Source: Pontibacter burrus
Lineage (GTDB): Bacteria; Bacteroidota; Bacteroidia; Cytophagales; Hymenobacteraceae
Reading direction: 5' to 3'
Length of the DNA stretch: 64,000 bases
Assembly: GCF_010686685.1 (NCBI RefSeq)
Contig: NZ_JAAGWD010000001.1
Coordinates: forward strand, 682,001 to 746,000
The number at the start of each line of letters is the position of its first letter. Within the stretch, counting starts at the first letter, position 1. This document shows, piece by piece, positions 7,885 through 17,267 of the stretch. A program made the position numbers and the translations under genes. The notes below the pieces were generated by a model. That model saw nothing but the letters and a program-made list of their open reading frames with translations, was not told where the DNA came from and ran no database searches.

Positions 7885-9186
7885 ATGGAAGTTATCATTA
7901 TTCTGATTCTCACATTACTAAATGGATTTTTTGCTTTATCCGAAATTGCACTTGTCTCTGTTAAACGTAGCCGCATAGAGCAGCGCGCCGCAGAGGGCAG
8001 CAGCAGCGCCAAAGATGCACTCAAATTGCTGGATGAGCCCGAGAACTTCTTATCAGCGGTACAGGTGGGTATAACGCTTATCGGTATTATTGCCGGTGCT
8101 TATGGTGGGGCCGCCTTATCAGCAAAGCTGACACCTGTAATAGCCGACATTGATGGACTGGCAGCTTATGCAGATGAGATAGCTATAGTTGTAGTAGTAG
8201 GCCTGATCACCTACCTGACTATCGTGATCGGGGAGCTGATACCTAAAACCATTGCCCTTAACAACCCGGAGCGTATTGCATTGGCCGTTGCGCCAGTTAT
8301 CCGGGTGTTTACCAGGGGTACATATCCTTTTGTAAAGCTGCTATCAGGCTCAACAAACCTGTCGCTTAAAGCAATGGGCGTAAAGCAGAACAAAGGCGAG
8401 GCAACCCTTACAGAAGATGAACTGCGCCACCTTATAAAGGTAGCCGGCCGCGAAGGTGTGCTGGAAAAGGAAGAAGAGCGTCTGCACGACAACCTGTTTT
8501 ACCTCTACGAGCAACGCAACCGCTCCTTAATGACCTACCGCACCGAAGTAGAATGGATTGACCTGTCGCGCCCGCTGGAGGAAATTTACCAGATCATTCA
8601 GCAGAGTGCGCATACCAAGTTCCCGGTTTGTGAGGGTTCACTGGATAATGTGCTGGGCATACTGGCTGTAAAAGATTACTTTGAGCGTGTAGAGAAGCAG
8701 GGCGCCACACTGCAGGAGGTGCTCAGACAGCCAATATTTGTGTCGGAGTCGATGTACGCGATGAAAACCCTGAAACTGTTCCAGCAGAAGAAACACTACC
8801 TGGCAATGGTGGTTAACGAGTTTGGAGCGGTAGAGGGCATTATTACGCTGCATGATATTATGGAAGCTATAGTTGGCGACCTGCCCGACCTGGATGAACA
8901 CGATGAACCGGAGGTTTTCCGCCGCGAAGATGGCTCGTTCCTGGTTAATGGTGCTATACTGGTGCGTGAGCTGAATCAGGAACTAGGCCTGGAGTTACTG
9001 CCAGAGCACCCTGATCGTTACTCCACTTTAGGCGGATTTGTGCTTTACACCTTATCTAAAATACCAAAAACCGGTGACAGAATTAAACTGCCCACCCACG
9101 AGCTGGAAGTGATAGACATGGACGGCAGCCGGATTGATAAGGTGCTGGTTACGGCACTTCCTGAAGAAACCGAAGAAGAGGTTTAA
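7885..9186 (+). CDS. Hemolysin-family CNNM/CorC-type membrane transporter
   Basis: A 433-residue protein with the standard three-part build: an N-terminal CNNM (DUF21) membrane domain of about 190 residues (LNGFFALSEIALVSVKRSR; GELIPKTIALNNPERIA), a pair of CBS domains at about 205-340, and a C-terminal CorC_HlyC transporter-associated domain (FLVNGAILVRELNQELGLEL; TLGGFVLYTLSKIPKTGD). The family is linked to magnesium or divalent-cation efflux; the older name hemolysin is not evidence of toxin activity. It stands alone between intergenic regions, with a -7 element about 75 bases upstream. Confidence 0.93.
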   Translation: MEVIIILILTLLNGFFALSEIALVSVKRSRIEQRAAEGSSSAKDALKLLDEPENFLSAVQVGITLIGIIAGAYGGAALSAKLTPVIADIDGLAAYADEIAIVVVVGLITYLTIVIGELIPKTIALNNPERIALAVAPVIRVFTRGTYPFVKLLSGSTNLSLKAMGVKQNKGEATLTEDELRHLIKVAGREGVLEKEEERLHDNLFYLYEQRNRSLMTYRTEVEWIDLSRPLEEIYQIIQQSAHTKFPVCEGSLDNVLGILAVKDYFERVEKQGATLQEVLRQPIFVSESMYAMKTLKLFQQKKHYLAMVVNEFGAVEGIITLHDIMEAIVGDLPDLDEHDEPEVFRREDGSFLVNGAILVRELNQELGLELLPEHPDRYSTLGGFVLYTLSKIPKTGDRIKLPTHELEVIDMDGSRIDKVLVTALPEETEEEV

Positions 9187-9598
9187 CCTGCGGAAACTTA
9201 CCGCAGCAAAAAGTAAACTATAGTTTGCCCATTTTATAGTGCCCTCACAAGGCTACCTTGCCTGCCTGTGTCCACGTTTTATAGTTTGGTTTTGCCTACC
9301 CAAGACTATATTAACCTGTCTGAAGTGAATTTGCCTAATCAAAATCTGCTGTACACTGTGCTTTAAGGCAGCCCTACCCGAAACACGGAAATTAACTGAT
9401 TGCTGCGTGATCCTGGAAATGAGGAGAACAGTATGATAGGGAAAGCAAGCAGCAGCCGTATGCTATAGTTGTATCATAACCTGCAACTATAAAATCCGGC
9501 TTTAATGAAGCTTACGTGCTATAGCAGATGAAACGCCTGTAGAACCAGCGCCACATAGCGCTACGTTACACCGACAGGTAAACCACAACAACAAAGCT
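9187..9598. other. 412-base gene-free region rich in the AACTATAG palindrome
   Basis: No gene is seen. It holds a complete palindrome at 9216-9225, a further octamer near 9465 and several near-miss copies. A weak stem (CTGCGG / CCGCAG, 9189-9204) follows the upstream stop. No promoter element is clear ahead of the next gene. Confidence 0.6.
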
Positions 9599-10126
9599 AT
9601 GAGACAAGTAATCCTGTACATTGCGGCCAGCCTGGATGGCTACATTGCCCGCCCCGACGGAAGTATAGACTGGCTGGAAGATGAAACCTACAGGCTGGAA
9701 GGCGAAGATTACGGCTACAATAGTTTCCAGCAGGCAATAGATACTACTCTGATGGGGAACAGCACTTACAAAGTAGTAAAGGGAATGGAGATGCCCTTTC
9801 CTTATCCTGATAAAACCAACTATGTTTTTACCCGCTCTTCGCACCCCGAAGCAGCGTTTGTAAAGTTTGTGCAGGAAGACCCGGTTTCTTTTGTAAAACA
9901 ACTGAAGAAACAGGAAGGTAAAGACATCTGGCTGATAGGAGGCGGGCAACTGAACATGCAGCTGTTAAATGCCAGGCTTGTAGATGAAATGATCATCACG
10001 TTTGTGCCGTTAATTCTGGGCAGGGGTATACCATTATTTGCAAGCGGTGTAAGCGAAAAAATGCTGAAAGTACAGGACGTGGCAACCTACCGGAATGGTT
10101 TTGTGCAGGTTAAATTTAAACTATAG
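9599..10126 (+). CDS. Dihydrofolate reductase-like / RibD C-terminal domain protein
   Basis: A 175-residue cytoplasmic protein of the RibD_C fold (dihydrofolate reductase family). It begins VILYIAASLDGYIARPDGSIDWL, a highly conserved opening in the YyaP/YwjB-type group. It contains the nucleotide-site segment DIWLIGGGQLNMQLLNARLVDEMIITFVP and PLILGRGIPLF. Members are NADPH-dependent reductases, many of unknown substrate; true folate metabolism is not implied. The stop codon TAG is part of AAACTATAG, and a hairpin terminator follows. Confidence 0.88.
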   Translation: MRQVILYIAASLDGYIARPDGSIDWLEDETYRLEGEDYGYNSFQQAIDTTLMGNSTYKVVKGMEMPFPYPDKTNYVFTRSSHPEAAFVKFVQEDPVSFVKQLKKQEGKDIWLIGGGQLNMQLLNARLVDEMIITFVPLILGRGIPLFASGVSEKMLKVQDVATYRNGFVQVKFKL

Positions 10127-10146
10127 CTGTGCCCCTTTAAAAGCCG

Positions 10147-10172
10147 AAACCACTCGTGCTGCGGGTGGTTTT
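10147..10172 (+). terminator. Terminator after the RibD-like gene
   Basis: Stem AAACCACTCG / CGGGTGGTTT with one mismatch and a 5-base loop, ending in TTTT. It lies 20 bases beyond the stop codon. Confidence 0.65.
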
Positions 10173-10212
10173 CAGGGGTGTTAAAAGGTTGTTGTAAAGA
10201 GGGTGTTTTGTG

Positions 10213-10434
10213 TTACAGGCAGGTTTGTATGTTACCGTGGGTCTGTGGCTGCTGCTGATGTTGTTTTAGAGCCTCGGCATGTTTGTGCTCTAATCGCTCA
10301 TTTTCCAGCATAGGCTGCGTTACCTTATCAATGTAGTCGCGGCTATAGTCAAAAGACTGGTCTACGGTTCTCAGAAACCTGTCTCCGGTGTTAAAGAACA
10401 GGCCTGTAAGTGGGGATAATCTGCTGCGTCTCAT
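10213..10434 (-). CDS. Small hypothetical protein
   Basis: A 73-residue protein if started at the ATG at 10434. That start is chosen because AAAGGAG, a good ribosome-binding site, lies eight bases before it; the frame itself runs open to 10473. It starts MRRSRLSPLTGLFFNTGDRFL and has a polar, Gln/His-rich C-terminus. No signal peptide, membrane segment or known domain is recognised. It stands alone between a terminator and the TonB-C gene. Confidence 0.55.
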   Translation of the reverse strand: MRRSRLSPLTGLFFNTGDRFLRTVDQSFDYSRDYIDKVTQPMLENERLEHKHAEALKQHQQQPQTHGNIQTCL

Positions 10435-10657
10435 AGTGTACTCCTTTCCGGTTAGGTGCTGACGGGCGGGCACACGGTTAAATAATTGTTTATACTTAAT
10501 TATACGTAATCTGCTTTTTTCAGTGCAACAATAATCGTAGAATAATACAGGCTGCGAGGGGCTGTAAAACTATAGCCAATTCTCTTCGGTAAACTACATA
10601 ATCCCTTCTAATCCGCGCTTTTACTGAAGTATTTGCCCTGGCTGTAATTGGCTTTTC

Positions 10658-11113
10658 TCATTCAGGTTTGGTGACTGCAACTGTTACCTGTTCCAATTTC
10701 TTGACATTTAGCGGCAAACGTATTGCAATTGTATTCTGAACTTTAACAGGTGTGCCAAATTGTTTTCCAGGTGTCCATTTGCCATTAATGTCCTGTATCG
10801 CGCTTACCAGCAGCGCATCTACAATAGAGTTATGAGGCTTTAAAAGCTTAACATCGCTTAGCGTGCTGTCTTCGTGTATCACAAAAGATAGTACAACAAG
10901 ACCGTCGGCAGTAGTTGCCTTTTGTTTCAGATGCTTTTTCAGGTGGGCGATGTAATCGGCTTTGCTTCCGATAAACTGTGGCATCTGTTCCACCATCACA
11001 TAGGGCACATCAGCATTAACCGGTACATTTTTTACTTCTGTTTGAGCCGCTACAGGTTTGCAGAACACCATGGCTGACAAAAATGCTAAGGCAAATGCAT
11101 AAAGAAGCTTCAT
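10658..11113 (-). CDS. Exported TonB C-terminal domain protein
   Basis: A 151-residue protein with a cleavable signal peptide (cleavage near PVAAQ, residue 24) and a single TonB_C-type domain (residues about 45-140). The domain is marked by EQMPQFIGSKADYIAHLKK and GLVVLSFVIHEDSTLSDVKL. It lacks the membrane anchor and proline-rich spanner of a full TonB, so it is probably a periplasmic protein using the fold for protein contacts and not an energy transducer. It is downstream of and in the same orientation as the DEAD-box helicase, with 90 bases between them. Confidence 0.78.
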   Translation of the reverse strand: MKLLYAFALAFLSAMVFCKPVAAQTEVKNVPVNADVPYVMVEQMPQFIGSKADYIAHLKKHLKQKATTADGLVVLSFVIHEDSTLSDVKLLKPHNSIVDALLVSAIQDINGKWTPGKQFGTPVKVQNTIAIRLPLNVKKLEQVTVAVTKPE

Positions 11114-11204
11114 ATACGCTGGAGGTAAAAGCTATAGTTTAGTTGAGCTACAACTTAGTGATACTTTTGCTTGAGTAGCATGAAACAGATAGAACCTGCT
11201 GCTA

Positions 11205-12470
11205 TTACTTCTTCTTTTTAGCTTTCGCTTTTACCTTTTTGCTTTTGGCCGCTTTAATTTTCTGCTCTTCCTGCTCAGCTTCTTTTATCAGGGCTTTCCA
11301 GTCGTATTTGGCATCAGCGCTAAAATCTATAGTTGCTTCGTAGTCTTCTTTTTCTACTTCAATTACCTTAATGTCTTTGGTCAGGTACTGCTGTATCTCG
11401 TCCAGTATCGGTTTTTCTTCGGGAGCGCAGAAGCTTACAGCTATTCCTTTGGCGGTGCCACGCCCCGTACGGCCTACACGGTGTACATAGTTCTCGGGCT
11501 GGTCTGGCAGGTCATAGTTCACTACATACTCTACATTTGGTATATCAATACCGCGGGCACTTACGTCGGTTGCGATCAGCATTTTCACATCGCCTTTCTT
11601 AAACTGCTTCATCGCAGATAAGCGGTCCTTCTGCTCCTTGCCTCCGTGTATTACATCGGCGGTAATATTCACGCGCTCCATGGCTTTCTGTACCCGCTCG
11701 GCACGCACTTTGGTACGTACAAACACCAGTATCTTTTTGTCCGGGTTCTGGTTCGATATCCGCTCCAGGAAAAACCGCTTGTCGTCCATTTCCACAAACA
11801 TCACTGAGTGATCCACGTTTTTCGAAACAGGATCTTTTGGTGAGATCTGGATGCGCACTGGTTTGTTCACCAGCGAATAGGCCAGCTCTTTTATCTGCTC
11901 GTTTATAGTTGCCGAGAAGAACAGCGTCTGGCGGTTGCGTGGCAATTTGGTTATCAGGTGGCGGATGTCGTGGATAAAGCCCAGGTCCAGCATATGGTCG
12001 GCTTCGTCCAGAACTAAAGCCTCTACGCGGTGCAGCCTGATATGTCCCTGGCTTACCAGGTCGAACAGGCGGCCGGGCGTAGCAACCAGAATATCGATAC
12101 CATCCTGTAGTTTATCGATCTGCGGTCCCTGCTCTACGCCACCGAAAACACAGAACGTTTTTACGCGTGTGCCACGGCCAATTTCCTCAAACACTTCAGT
12201 TATCTGCAGGGCAAGTTCGCGGGTAGGCACCATTACCACACACTTTATCCCGTCTTCGCGGCGGCGGTTCTTACTGAACTGGAACCTGTCGAGCAAAGGA
12301 ATAGCAAAAGCAGCCGTTTTACCGGTACCGGTCTGGGCAATGGCCAGTACGTCTTCGCCGCGCATAATGGGCGGAATCGCTTTAAACTGAATGTCGGTAG
12401 GGCGTTTGAAGCCCAGTTTGTTCAGGCTCTTCTTTATTTCGTCGGAGATGCGGTAATCGTCGAACTTCAT
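11205..12470 (-). CDS. DEAD-box ATP-dependent RNA helicase (RhlE-like)
   Basis: A 421-residue RNA helicase from the ATG at 12470; the frame is open to 12506, but the -7 promoter element at 12517-12524 would leave almost no leader for that start. Motifs in order: Q motif (FKRPTDIQFKAIP), Walker A AQTGTGKT (45-52), PTRELA, DEAD, SAT, then the second RecA domain ending HRVGRTGRG. The C-terminal 25 residues are a lysine-rich tail (AAKSKKVKAKAKKKK) suited to RNA binding. Members unwind structured RNA, often in cold growth, ribosome assembly or mRNA decay. Confidence 0.94.
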   Translation of the reverse strand: MKFDDYRISDEIKKSLNKLGFKRPTDIQFKAIPPIMRGEDVLAIAQTGTGKTAAFAIPLLDRFQFSKNRRREDGIKCVVMVPTRELALQITEVFEEIGRGTRVKTFCVFGGVEQGPQIDKLQDGIDILVATPGRLFDLVSQGHIRLHRVEALVLDEADHMLDLGFIHDIRHLITKLPRNRQTLFFSATINEQIKELAYSLVNKPVRIQISPKDPVSKNVDHSVMFVEMDDKRFFLERISNQNPDKKILVFVRTKVRAERVQKAMERVNITADVIHGGKEQKDRLSAMKQFKKGDVKMLIATDVSARGIDIPNVEYVVNYDLPDQPENYVHRVGRTGRGTAKGIAVSFCAPEEKPILDEIQQYLTKDIKVIEVEKEDYEATIDFSADAKYDWKALIKEAEQEEQKIKAAKSKKVKAKAKKKK

Positions 12471-12516
12471 GGGTGGTGATATTTTAACTTGCCTATAGTA
12501 CGGCAAAAACAGATTG

Positions 12517-12524
12517 CAAAGGTA
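12517..12524 (-). promoter_or_regulatory. -7 promoter element of the helicase gene
   Basis: TACCTTTG on the minus strand matches TAnnTTTG exactly. The place of a -33 element is taken by a complete AACTATAGTT palindrome at 12539-12548, and no TTG is seen there. Confidence 0.6.
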
Positions 12525-12793
12525 GGGTTAATTGCTGAAACTATAGTTTGTGATGTGTAAACCTACTCCTGTCTCTCTGGAGGGAATTGCCTCTTTTTGT
12601 AAATTTAGTAACTATGGCGCGAGTGCCCTCTGTGTCGAACTATAGCTTGGGCCTTCTGCTGTTACGGACTAAGAAGTCCGAAAGAGCAATGGTAGTTGAA
12701 GTCACGGATCGCAAAATGAAAAAGAAATTCCCCTCATCGGTTAGGGGTGGGTTATCGTTATAAAGCAACAGTTTTGCGGCCCGGAGCTATAGT

Positions 12794-13615
12794 TTATCCC
12801 TTCAGTTTTACCCACTCCTGCACGGCTGAGCTCAGTTTTTTAAAGTCGGAGCCACCGGAGCCGTAGGTGTCGTAAGCGAATTTGAGGATGATGCCGGTAA
12901 CAACTATAAGGAAAAGCACCCGCACAAAACCAACCCCGCGTTTAAGGGCAGTACGCGTGCCCAACTGCGAGCCTATAATGCTGCAAACAGCCATCGGAAT
13001 TGCCACCTCATAGAGCACATGGCCCTTGTAAATAAAGTAGCCCAACGCCGATAAATTGGTAGCCACATTTACCACCTTAGCAGCCGCCGATGCTGCCAGA
13101 AAGTTAAAGCCAAACAGCCCAATGAAGATAAAGATCAGAAAGCTGCCAGTGCCGGGCCCAAAAAAGCCATCATAAAAACCTATAGTTGCCCCGATCAGCA
13201 GGCCGTATAGTTTTTCTTTTTTGTCGGTAAGCTTGGGGGCATGCAGCGAGCCAAAGTCCTTTTTGATGAACGTATAGATTGCCACCAGCACCAGCAGCAC
13301 CAATATCAGTGGCTTCAACAGGTTGGCATCAATGTGGCTCAGGGCACGTGCACCCAGAAATGAGAATACAAAAGCAGCACCAGCCGCCGGAACTATAGCC
13401 CAGTAGTTGATTTTTACGTTACGCACGTATTTTACCATCGCTGCCGTAGTACCGGCAATACCGGCAAACTTACCTGTACCAAATGCTGTTGGCAACGGCA
13501 CGCCTGGCAAAAACACCAATAAAGCCGGCAACTGAATCAGGCCGCCTCCGCCTACTACCGAATCTATAAAGCCTGCCATAAACGCAAACAGGCACAGGTA
13601 AATAATTTCTTCCAC
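12794..13615 (-). CDS. TauE/SafE (TSUP) family sulfite/anion permease-like protein
   Basis: A 273-residue integral membrane protein with about eight hydrophobic segments. The repeated TSUP signatures are visible: FIDSVVGGGGLIQLPALL near residues 17-34 and IGFYDGFFGPGTGSFLIF near residues 145-162, each closing a four-helix half. Family members move sulfite, sulfoacetate, taurine-derived anions or other small anions; the substrate here cannot be read from sequence. The start is a GTG. The gene stands alone with repeat-rich DNA on both sides. Confidence 0.88.
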   Translation of the reverse strand: MEEIIYLCLFAFMAGFIDSVVGGGGLIQLPALLVFLPGVPLPTAFGTGKFAGIAGTTAAMVKYVRNVKINYWAIVPAAGAAFVFSFLGARALSHIDANLLKPLILVLLVLVAIYTFIKKDFGSLHAPKLTDKKEKLYGLLIGATIGFYDGFFGPGTGSFLIFIFIGLFGFNFLAASAAAKVVNVATNLSALGYFIYKGHVLYEVAIPMAVCSIIGSQLGTRTALKRGVGFVRVLFLIVVTGIILKFAYDTYGSGGSDFKKLSSAVQEWVKLKG

Positions 13616-13978
13616 CGACGTACAACTCTGAGTAACAGAAAAAAGTGGCGCAAGTTATAAGATTAATTGTTGATTGCTACATTGTTGGTCGTCGTTTTGC
13701 TACAATATTAAGTTCTGGGAAGGTTACAGATAAACTTGAATATCCGGGGTTAACTCTCCCTAAAGGGAAATGCCTCATGTTGTGTTTGCTACAGCTATAG
13801 TTCTGTGGTTACAAGTTTTCCAGCTATCCCTGCCGCTCCCAAACCAAAGAGGGGAGCCTTAATGCTATCGCTATAGTTTGAGGCATCGTTCTATAGTTGG
13901 CGTGAGTCATCCCCCTACCCCACCTAGGAGGGGAATTGTTGCTACTGCCAAATCAAAAGCTATACATTTATAGTTACA
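13616..13978. other. Repeat-rich intergenic DNA left of composite repeat copy 2
   Basis: No gene is seen. It holds three octamer palindromes (near 13795, 13870, 13891) and inverted G-rich elements at about 13822-13858 and 13905-13936 (CCCCTACCCCACC followed by TAGGAGGGGAATT). Confidence 0.6.
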
Positions 13979-14290
13979 GACCACGAATAGGCAGGCATAG
14001 CCTGGCCCTCGGAACTACTACCACGAAAAGTCGATGCAATGACAGCTTATCACCAAACTATAATAACTATAGCTATCGAAATGATATCAGTCTTTGGGTT
14101 GAGCGCCTTTGACTTGTTGCGGTGCCGTCAGGCAATCCGACGTAGGAGGATAGCAAGAAGGCAGCAGCGCGATGCCCGAAGACGGGGCCCCGCGGCCGTG
14201 AGCGCACCAAAGCTAGATTGAAACGATAGGCTGGTAGAGCTCCCAGGATAAAAGATAGCTATGAAAGGAACTGCCTGTGTCCGGTGGCAA
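13979..14290 (-). repeat. Composite dispersed repeat, copy 2 (inverted)
   Basis: Read on the minus strand, this copy repeats the modules of copy 1 in the same order. The GC-rich block GCGCTCACGGCCGCG lies at about 14192-14207. Closest similarity to copy 1 is in the central part, including the variable stretch. It lies between the start of the TauE/SafE gene and the 3' end of the lamin-tail gene. A small reading frame inside it resembles that in copy 1 only because the DNA is similar. Confidence 0.8.
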
Positions 14291-14351
14291 CTATAGCCAA
14301 CTATAGAAGAAACTGCTTGTGGCAATTCATCAACTATAGTTAGCTATAGAA

Positions 14352-16937
14352 CTACAACCTACTACCCACTACAACTTTCTCTTTATGCACGCTTTTCTCG
14401 CCATTAAGTCCGAACAGCTCAATGTAGAAAATATAGTAGCCAATGCCTGCTTTGGAGCCATCCTGCTTTAGGCCGTCCCAGCGGAAGAAGCCGTTGCTGG
14501 CCAGCATCTCATTCCGCACCAGCTTGCGGACCTCACGGCCATTGGAGTCAAACACGGTAATGTTGGCGGTTAAACCAGTCTGGTCGGTGCTATAGTTTAT
14601 AATCGTGAAATCATCGTAGCCATCTCCGTTTGGCGAGAAAACCTGTGGCGCAACAGAAAAAGCCTGGCGCACCGCTACCCCATCCCGCGACTGCGAATTT
14701 TTATAACCCGGCGTGGCAAAGATTGTAGTAGCCGCCGAATGAAAATTGCTTGCTATAGTTTGCCCGTCCAGCCGAATGCGTTCCAGCGACACGCCATTCA
14801 GGTCATCCAACAAAGCAAAATGCATGTCCGAACTATAGCTGAAGCGATCCGCTACGTTGCCATCTGGTTGCAGTACTACCACGGTACCGGCATTGTCGGG
14901 GTAGCTGGGTAGGCTACTCATTCTTAAAAAGGTTTGCTCGCGGGCAGCAGGGTAGTTGGTTTTAATGTTTTCGGGGTTAGATGTGAGCACCACGTATTGC
15001 CCTGGCGCCAGCACATAGTTGGTTGCAGTGATAGTCCGGAGGTTGCTGATGGTGTCGCCGGCGGTGATGGCCAGTTGCCAGTTTTTAAGGTCTATGTATT
15101 TGTCGCTGCGGTTTACCAGTTCTACAAAATCCACACCGTTGGGCCGTGGGTTAAAGAGAATCTCGTTGATAACCACATTGCCGGGAGCAGGAGCCGAAGG
15201 TAGGGCAAAAGGTATAGTTTGTGGCTGGTTGTTGAGGTTGCCGGCACAGTCGGCTATACGAGTGGCACTTAAGGTGTAGAGTTGGCGCTCCTGCAATGGC
15301 GAGGAAAGAGTAACCATTACTTCTGTAAACAGCGGCCCCTGTACCTGCACATTGGCTATAGCTATAGTTGGGCTGATGCTATAGTTGGCTATTGTTGCGG
15401 CCTGTACACTGTCTAACCGTTCGTTGAAACGGAGCAGAACCTGCGTTGGTGAAATGGCGGTAGCGCTGACTATAGTTGGTGGAGTATTGTCCGGTACAGA
15501 GGCTGCTACAGAGTTGGGCTGAGCCGGTGTGCCGCCACGCAGGTCAACCGAAGCCGTCCAGTTCTCGGAGCCGGCACAGGGGTTGGTTACGTCGATCATC
15601 TCCAGGCTCCAGCCGCCTTCGCGCTTGGCCGTATTCTTATACCAGCTATCGCTATAGTTTACAGCGTATATCAACCTGCCATCCGGGCGGCGCAGTTGCA
15701 GCAGTTCTCCCGCATTGTTCAAACTCGGGAAATTACTGATGCCAATTACTTTCCCGAATGGCGTAAAACTGGCCACCTGTGTATTGGGTACAACTACAGC
15801 ATATTCGCCGGGCAATAGCTGTGCATTAGGTAAGGTGGTGGTAGAAGTGGCGTCGGAATAACGGATGCCCTGCAGCGTAAGCACTTTGTTTGTTGTAGCG
15901 TTGTATAGTTCGATGTATTCCTGTGCAGGCAGGCCAACTACAGGTGTTTCGTCGGCCATTATTTCGGTAATAATAAGTTCGTTGTAGCCGGGAAGCACTG
16001 CCGGCGGTATAAAACTATAGTTGCGTACAACAGGCTCAGAAAGGGTATTGCCATGCAGGTCCTGCAGGTTAGCTATAGTTAGCGTATTATTGCCGACACC
16101 AAAGCCCTGTCCGAAAACCAGTCGCACGGTACCTGCCTCGGTAAGCTCGGCTATAGTTGGTTTTATAGTTCTGTTGAGTGTATAGTTGGCTATAGTTTGG
16201 GCCTGCTCCGGCTGCAGCGGCTCGTTAAACCTGAGCGTAAGTTCCTGCTGGTTTATCGTTTGCAGTTCCTCCAACACCGGCGGCTGGGTATCGGTTATCC
16301 TGAAATCATCAAAGTAAAAGTTCTTGCTGTTCGCTGATGTATAGCGTACCAGTACCCCGAAGTATGACGATCGTTTATGCGCTGCATCTGTAGCCGTGCC
16401 CTGGCGTACAAAATTCTGGCCCGTGCCGCTTACATCAATGCTTAGTTCCCACTCATAGTTTATAGTTCGGGTTACCCGCACACGTACCACGTTATTGGTT
16501 GTGGCAACGGTTTTGTCCTGCCCGTTTATCAGTATTACAGCTGTTTTACCGGCATCTTTGCGATAAAGGCTTACTTCGTCGGTGGTGTTGCCGATACGTA
16601 CAAAATAACCATTTACATCTGCTGCTTTCAGGTCTGCTTTATCGGCAATCAGGTAAACATCAGTATAGTTGGTGGATGAGGTGGCCAGTTTCAGGTTTGC
16701 CCAGAACTCCCAAGTAGTGCCTACCACAGCCTGCGAGGGCGTAACAAGCTGAACTATAGTTCCGGTTACGGCTGGCCCGTTGCTTTGCAGCTGCTGCTGG
16801 GCGTTAACTATAAAACTGCCCGCGTCGCCGGTCCAGGTAGGGTTTCGGGTAAAATCGCCATCCGAAAAGTTGTCCTGCAACTGGGCTGTGGCAATAAGCG
16901 GAAGTAGCAGCAGTATAGCGAGTAAAGTTTGTTTCAT
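14352..16937 (-). CDS. Lamin-tail domain exported protein with T9SS-type C-terminal domain
   Basis: An 861-residue secreted protein. A signal peptide (LLLPLIATAQ) is followed by a laminin-G/concanavalin-like region (about 20-215) and an Ig-like SbsA-type domain (PPVLEELQTINQQELTLRFNEPLQPEQAQTIANY). Then come a first lamin-tail domain (NELIITEIMADETP), a second Ig-like domain (TIVSATAISPTQVLLRFNERL), a second lamin-tail domain (NVVINEILFNPRPNGVDFVEL) and a CHU_C/FlgD-like C-terminal domain starting FSPNGDGYDDFTI. The last is typical of type IX secretion type B cargo. Probable surface or secreted protein of unknown task. The gene carries about twelve AACTATAG-type octamers, which encode TIA, TIV and NYS tripeptides, often at domain linkers. 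Confidence 0.85.
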   Translation of the reverse strand: MKQTLLAILLLLPLIATAQLQDNFSDGDFTRNPTWTGDAGSFIVNAQQQLQSNGPAVTGTIVQLVTPSQAVVGTTWEFWANLKLATSSTNYTDVYLIADKADLKAADVNGYFVRIGNTTDEVSLYRKDAGKTAVILINGQDKTVATTNNVVRVRVTRTINYEWELSIDVSGTGQNFVRQGTATDAAHKRSSYFGVLVRYTSANSKNFYFDDFRITDTQPPVLEELQTINQQELTLRFNEPLQPEQAQTIANYTLNRTIKPTIAELTEAGTVRLVFGQGFGVGNNTLTIANLQDLHGNTLSEPVVRNYSFIPPAVLPGYNELIITEIMADETPVVGLPAQEYIELYNATTNKVLTLQGIRYSDATSTTTLPNAQLLPGEYAVVVPNTQVASFTPFGKVIGISNFPSLNNAGELLQLRRPDGRLIYAVNYSDSWYKNTAKREGGWSLEMIDVTNPCAGSENWTASVDLRGGTPAQPNSVAASVPDNTPPTIVSATAISPTQVLLRFNERLDSVQAATIANYSISPTIAIANVQVQGPLFTEVMVTLSSPLQERQLYTLSATRIADCAGNLNNQPQTIPFALPSAPAPGNVVINEILFNPRPNGVDFVELVNRSDKYIDLKNWQLAITAGDTISNLRTITATNYVLAPGQYVVLTSNPENIKTNYPAAREQTFLRMSSLPSYPDNAGTVVVLQPDGNVADRFSYSSDMHFALLDDLNGVSLERIRLDGQTIASNFHSAATTIFATPGYKNSQSRDGVAVRQAFSVAPQVFSPNGDGYDDFTIINYSTDQTGLTANITVFDSNGREVRKLVRNEMLASNGFFRWDGLKQDGSKAGIGYYIFYIELFGLNGEKSVHKEKVVVGSRL

Positions 16938-17267
16938 GCGCAGAAATTGTGCTAAAAACTTACGTTATTTGCAGCGCGGACTTAGACACTCACAGGTCTG
17001 AAAGACACTGTGAGGTCAAGCACCTTGCATCCGTTTTATAGTTTTAGAACTATTACGGGACGCGGATTGGTTAGTTAATACAGATATTCCAGTTAGAGAG
17101 TTGAGGAGTTAGAGAGTTTAGGAATTTTGATTGAGTGAATGAGTGATTGAGTAGATTTTAATCCTGTTAATCCTTTCATCCTGCAAATCCTGATTCAGAC
17201 AAAAAAACAATCAACAATCCAACAGTTTAACCATCAAGCCATTAAACAATTTAATTATATACCCTAA
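16938..17267. other. 330-base intergenic region with short repeats
   Basis: No gene is seen. It holds AGTTAGAGAGTTTAGG (also near 55165) at about 17106, and a CAATCAACAATCC tract at 17207-17225 like those near 55310 and 63630. The ATCCTGTTAATCC repeat occupies 17158-17208. No clear promoter is seen for asd. Confidence 0.6.
17158..17208 (+). repeat. ATCCTGTTAATCCT...GATTCAGACAAA repeat, copy 2
   Basis: Nearly identical to the copy at 581-627, ending TCCTGATTCAGACAAAAAA. It lies 60 bases upstream of asd. Confidence 0.75.

Noticed and set aside
14039..14221. 60-codon frame beginning MTAYHQTIITIAIEM
   Set aside because: It lies in the inverted composite repeat and mainly reads repeat DNA; no support as a gene.
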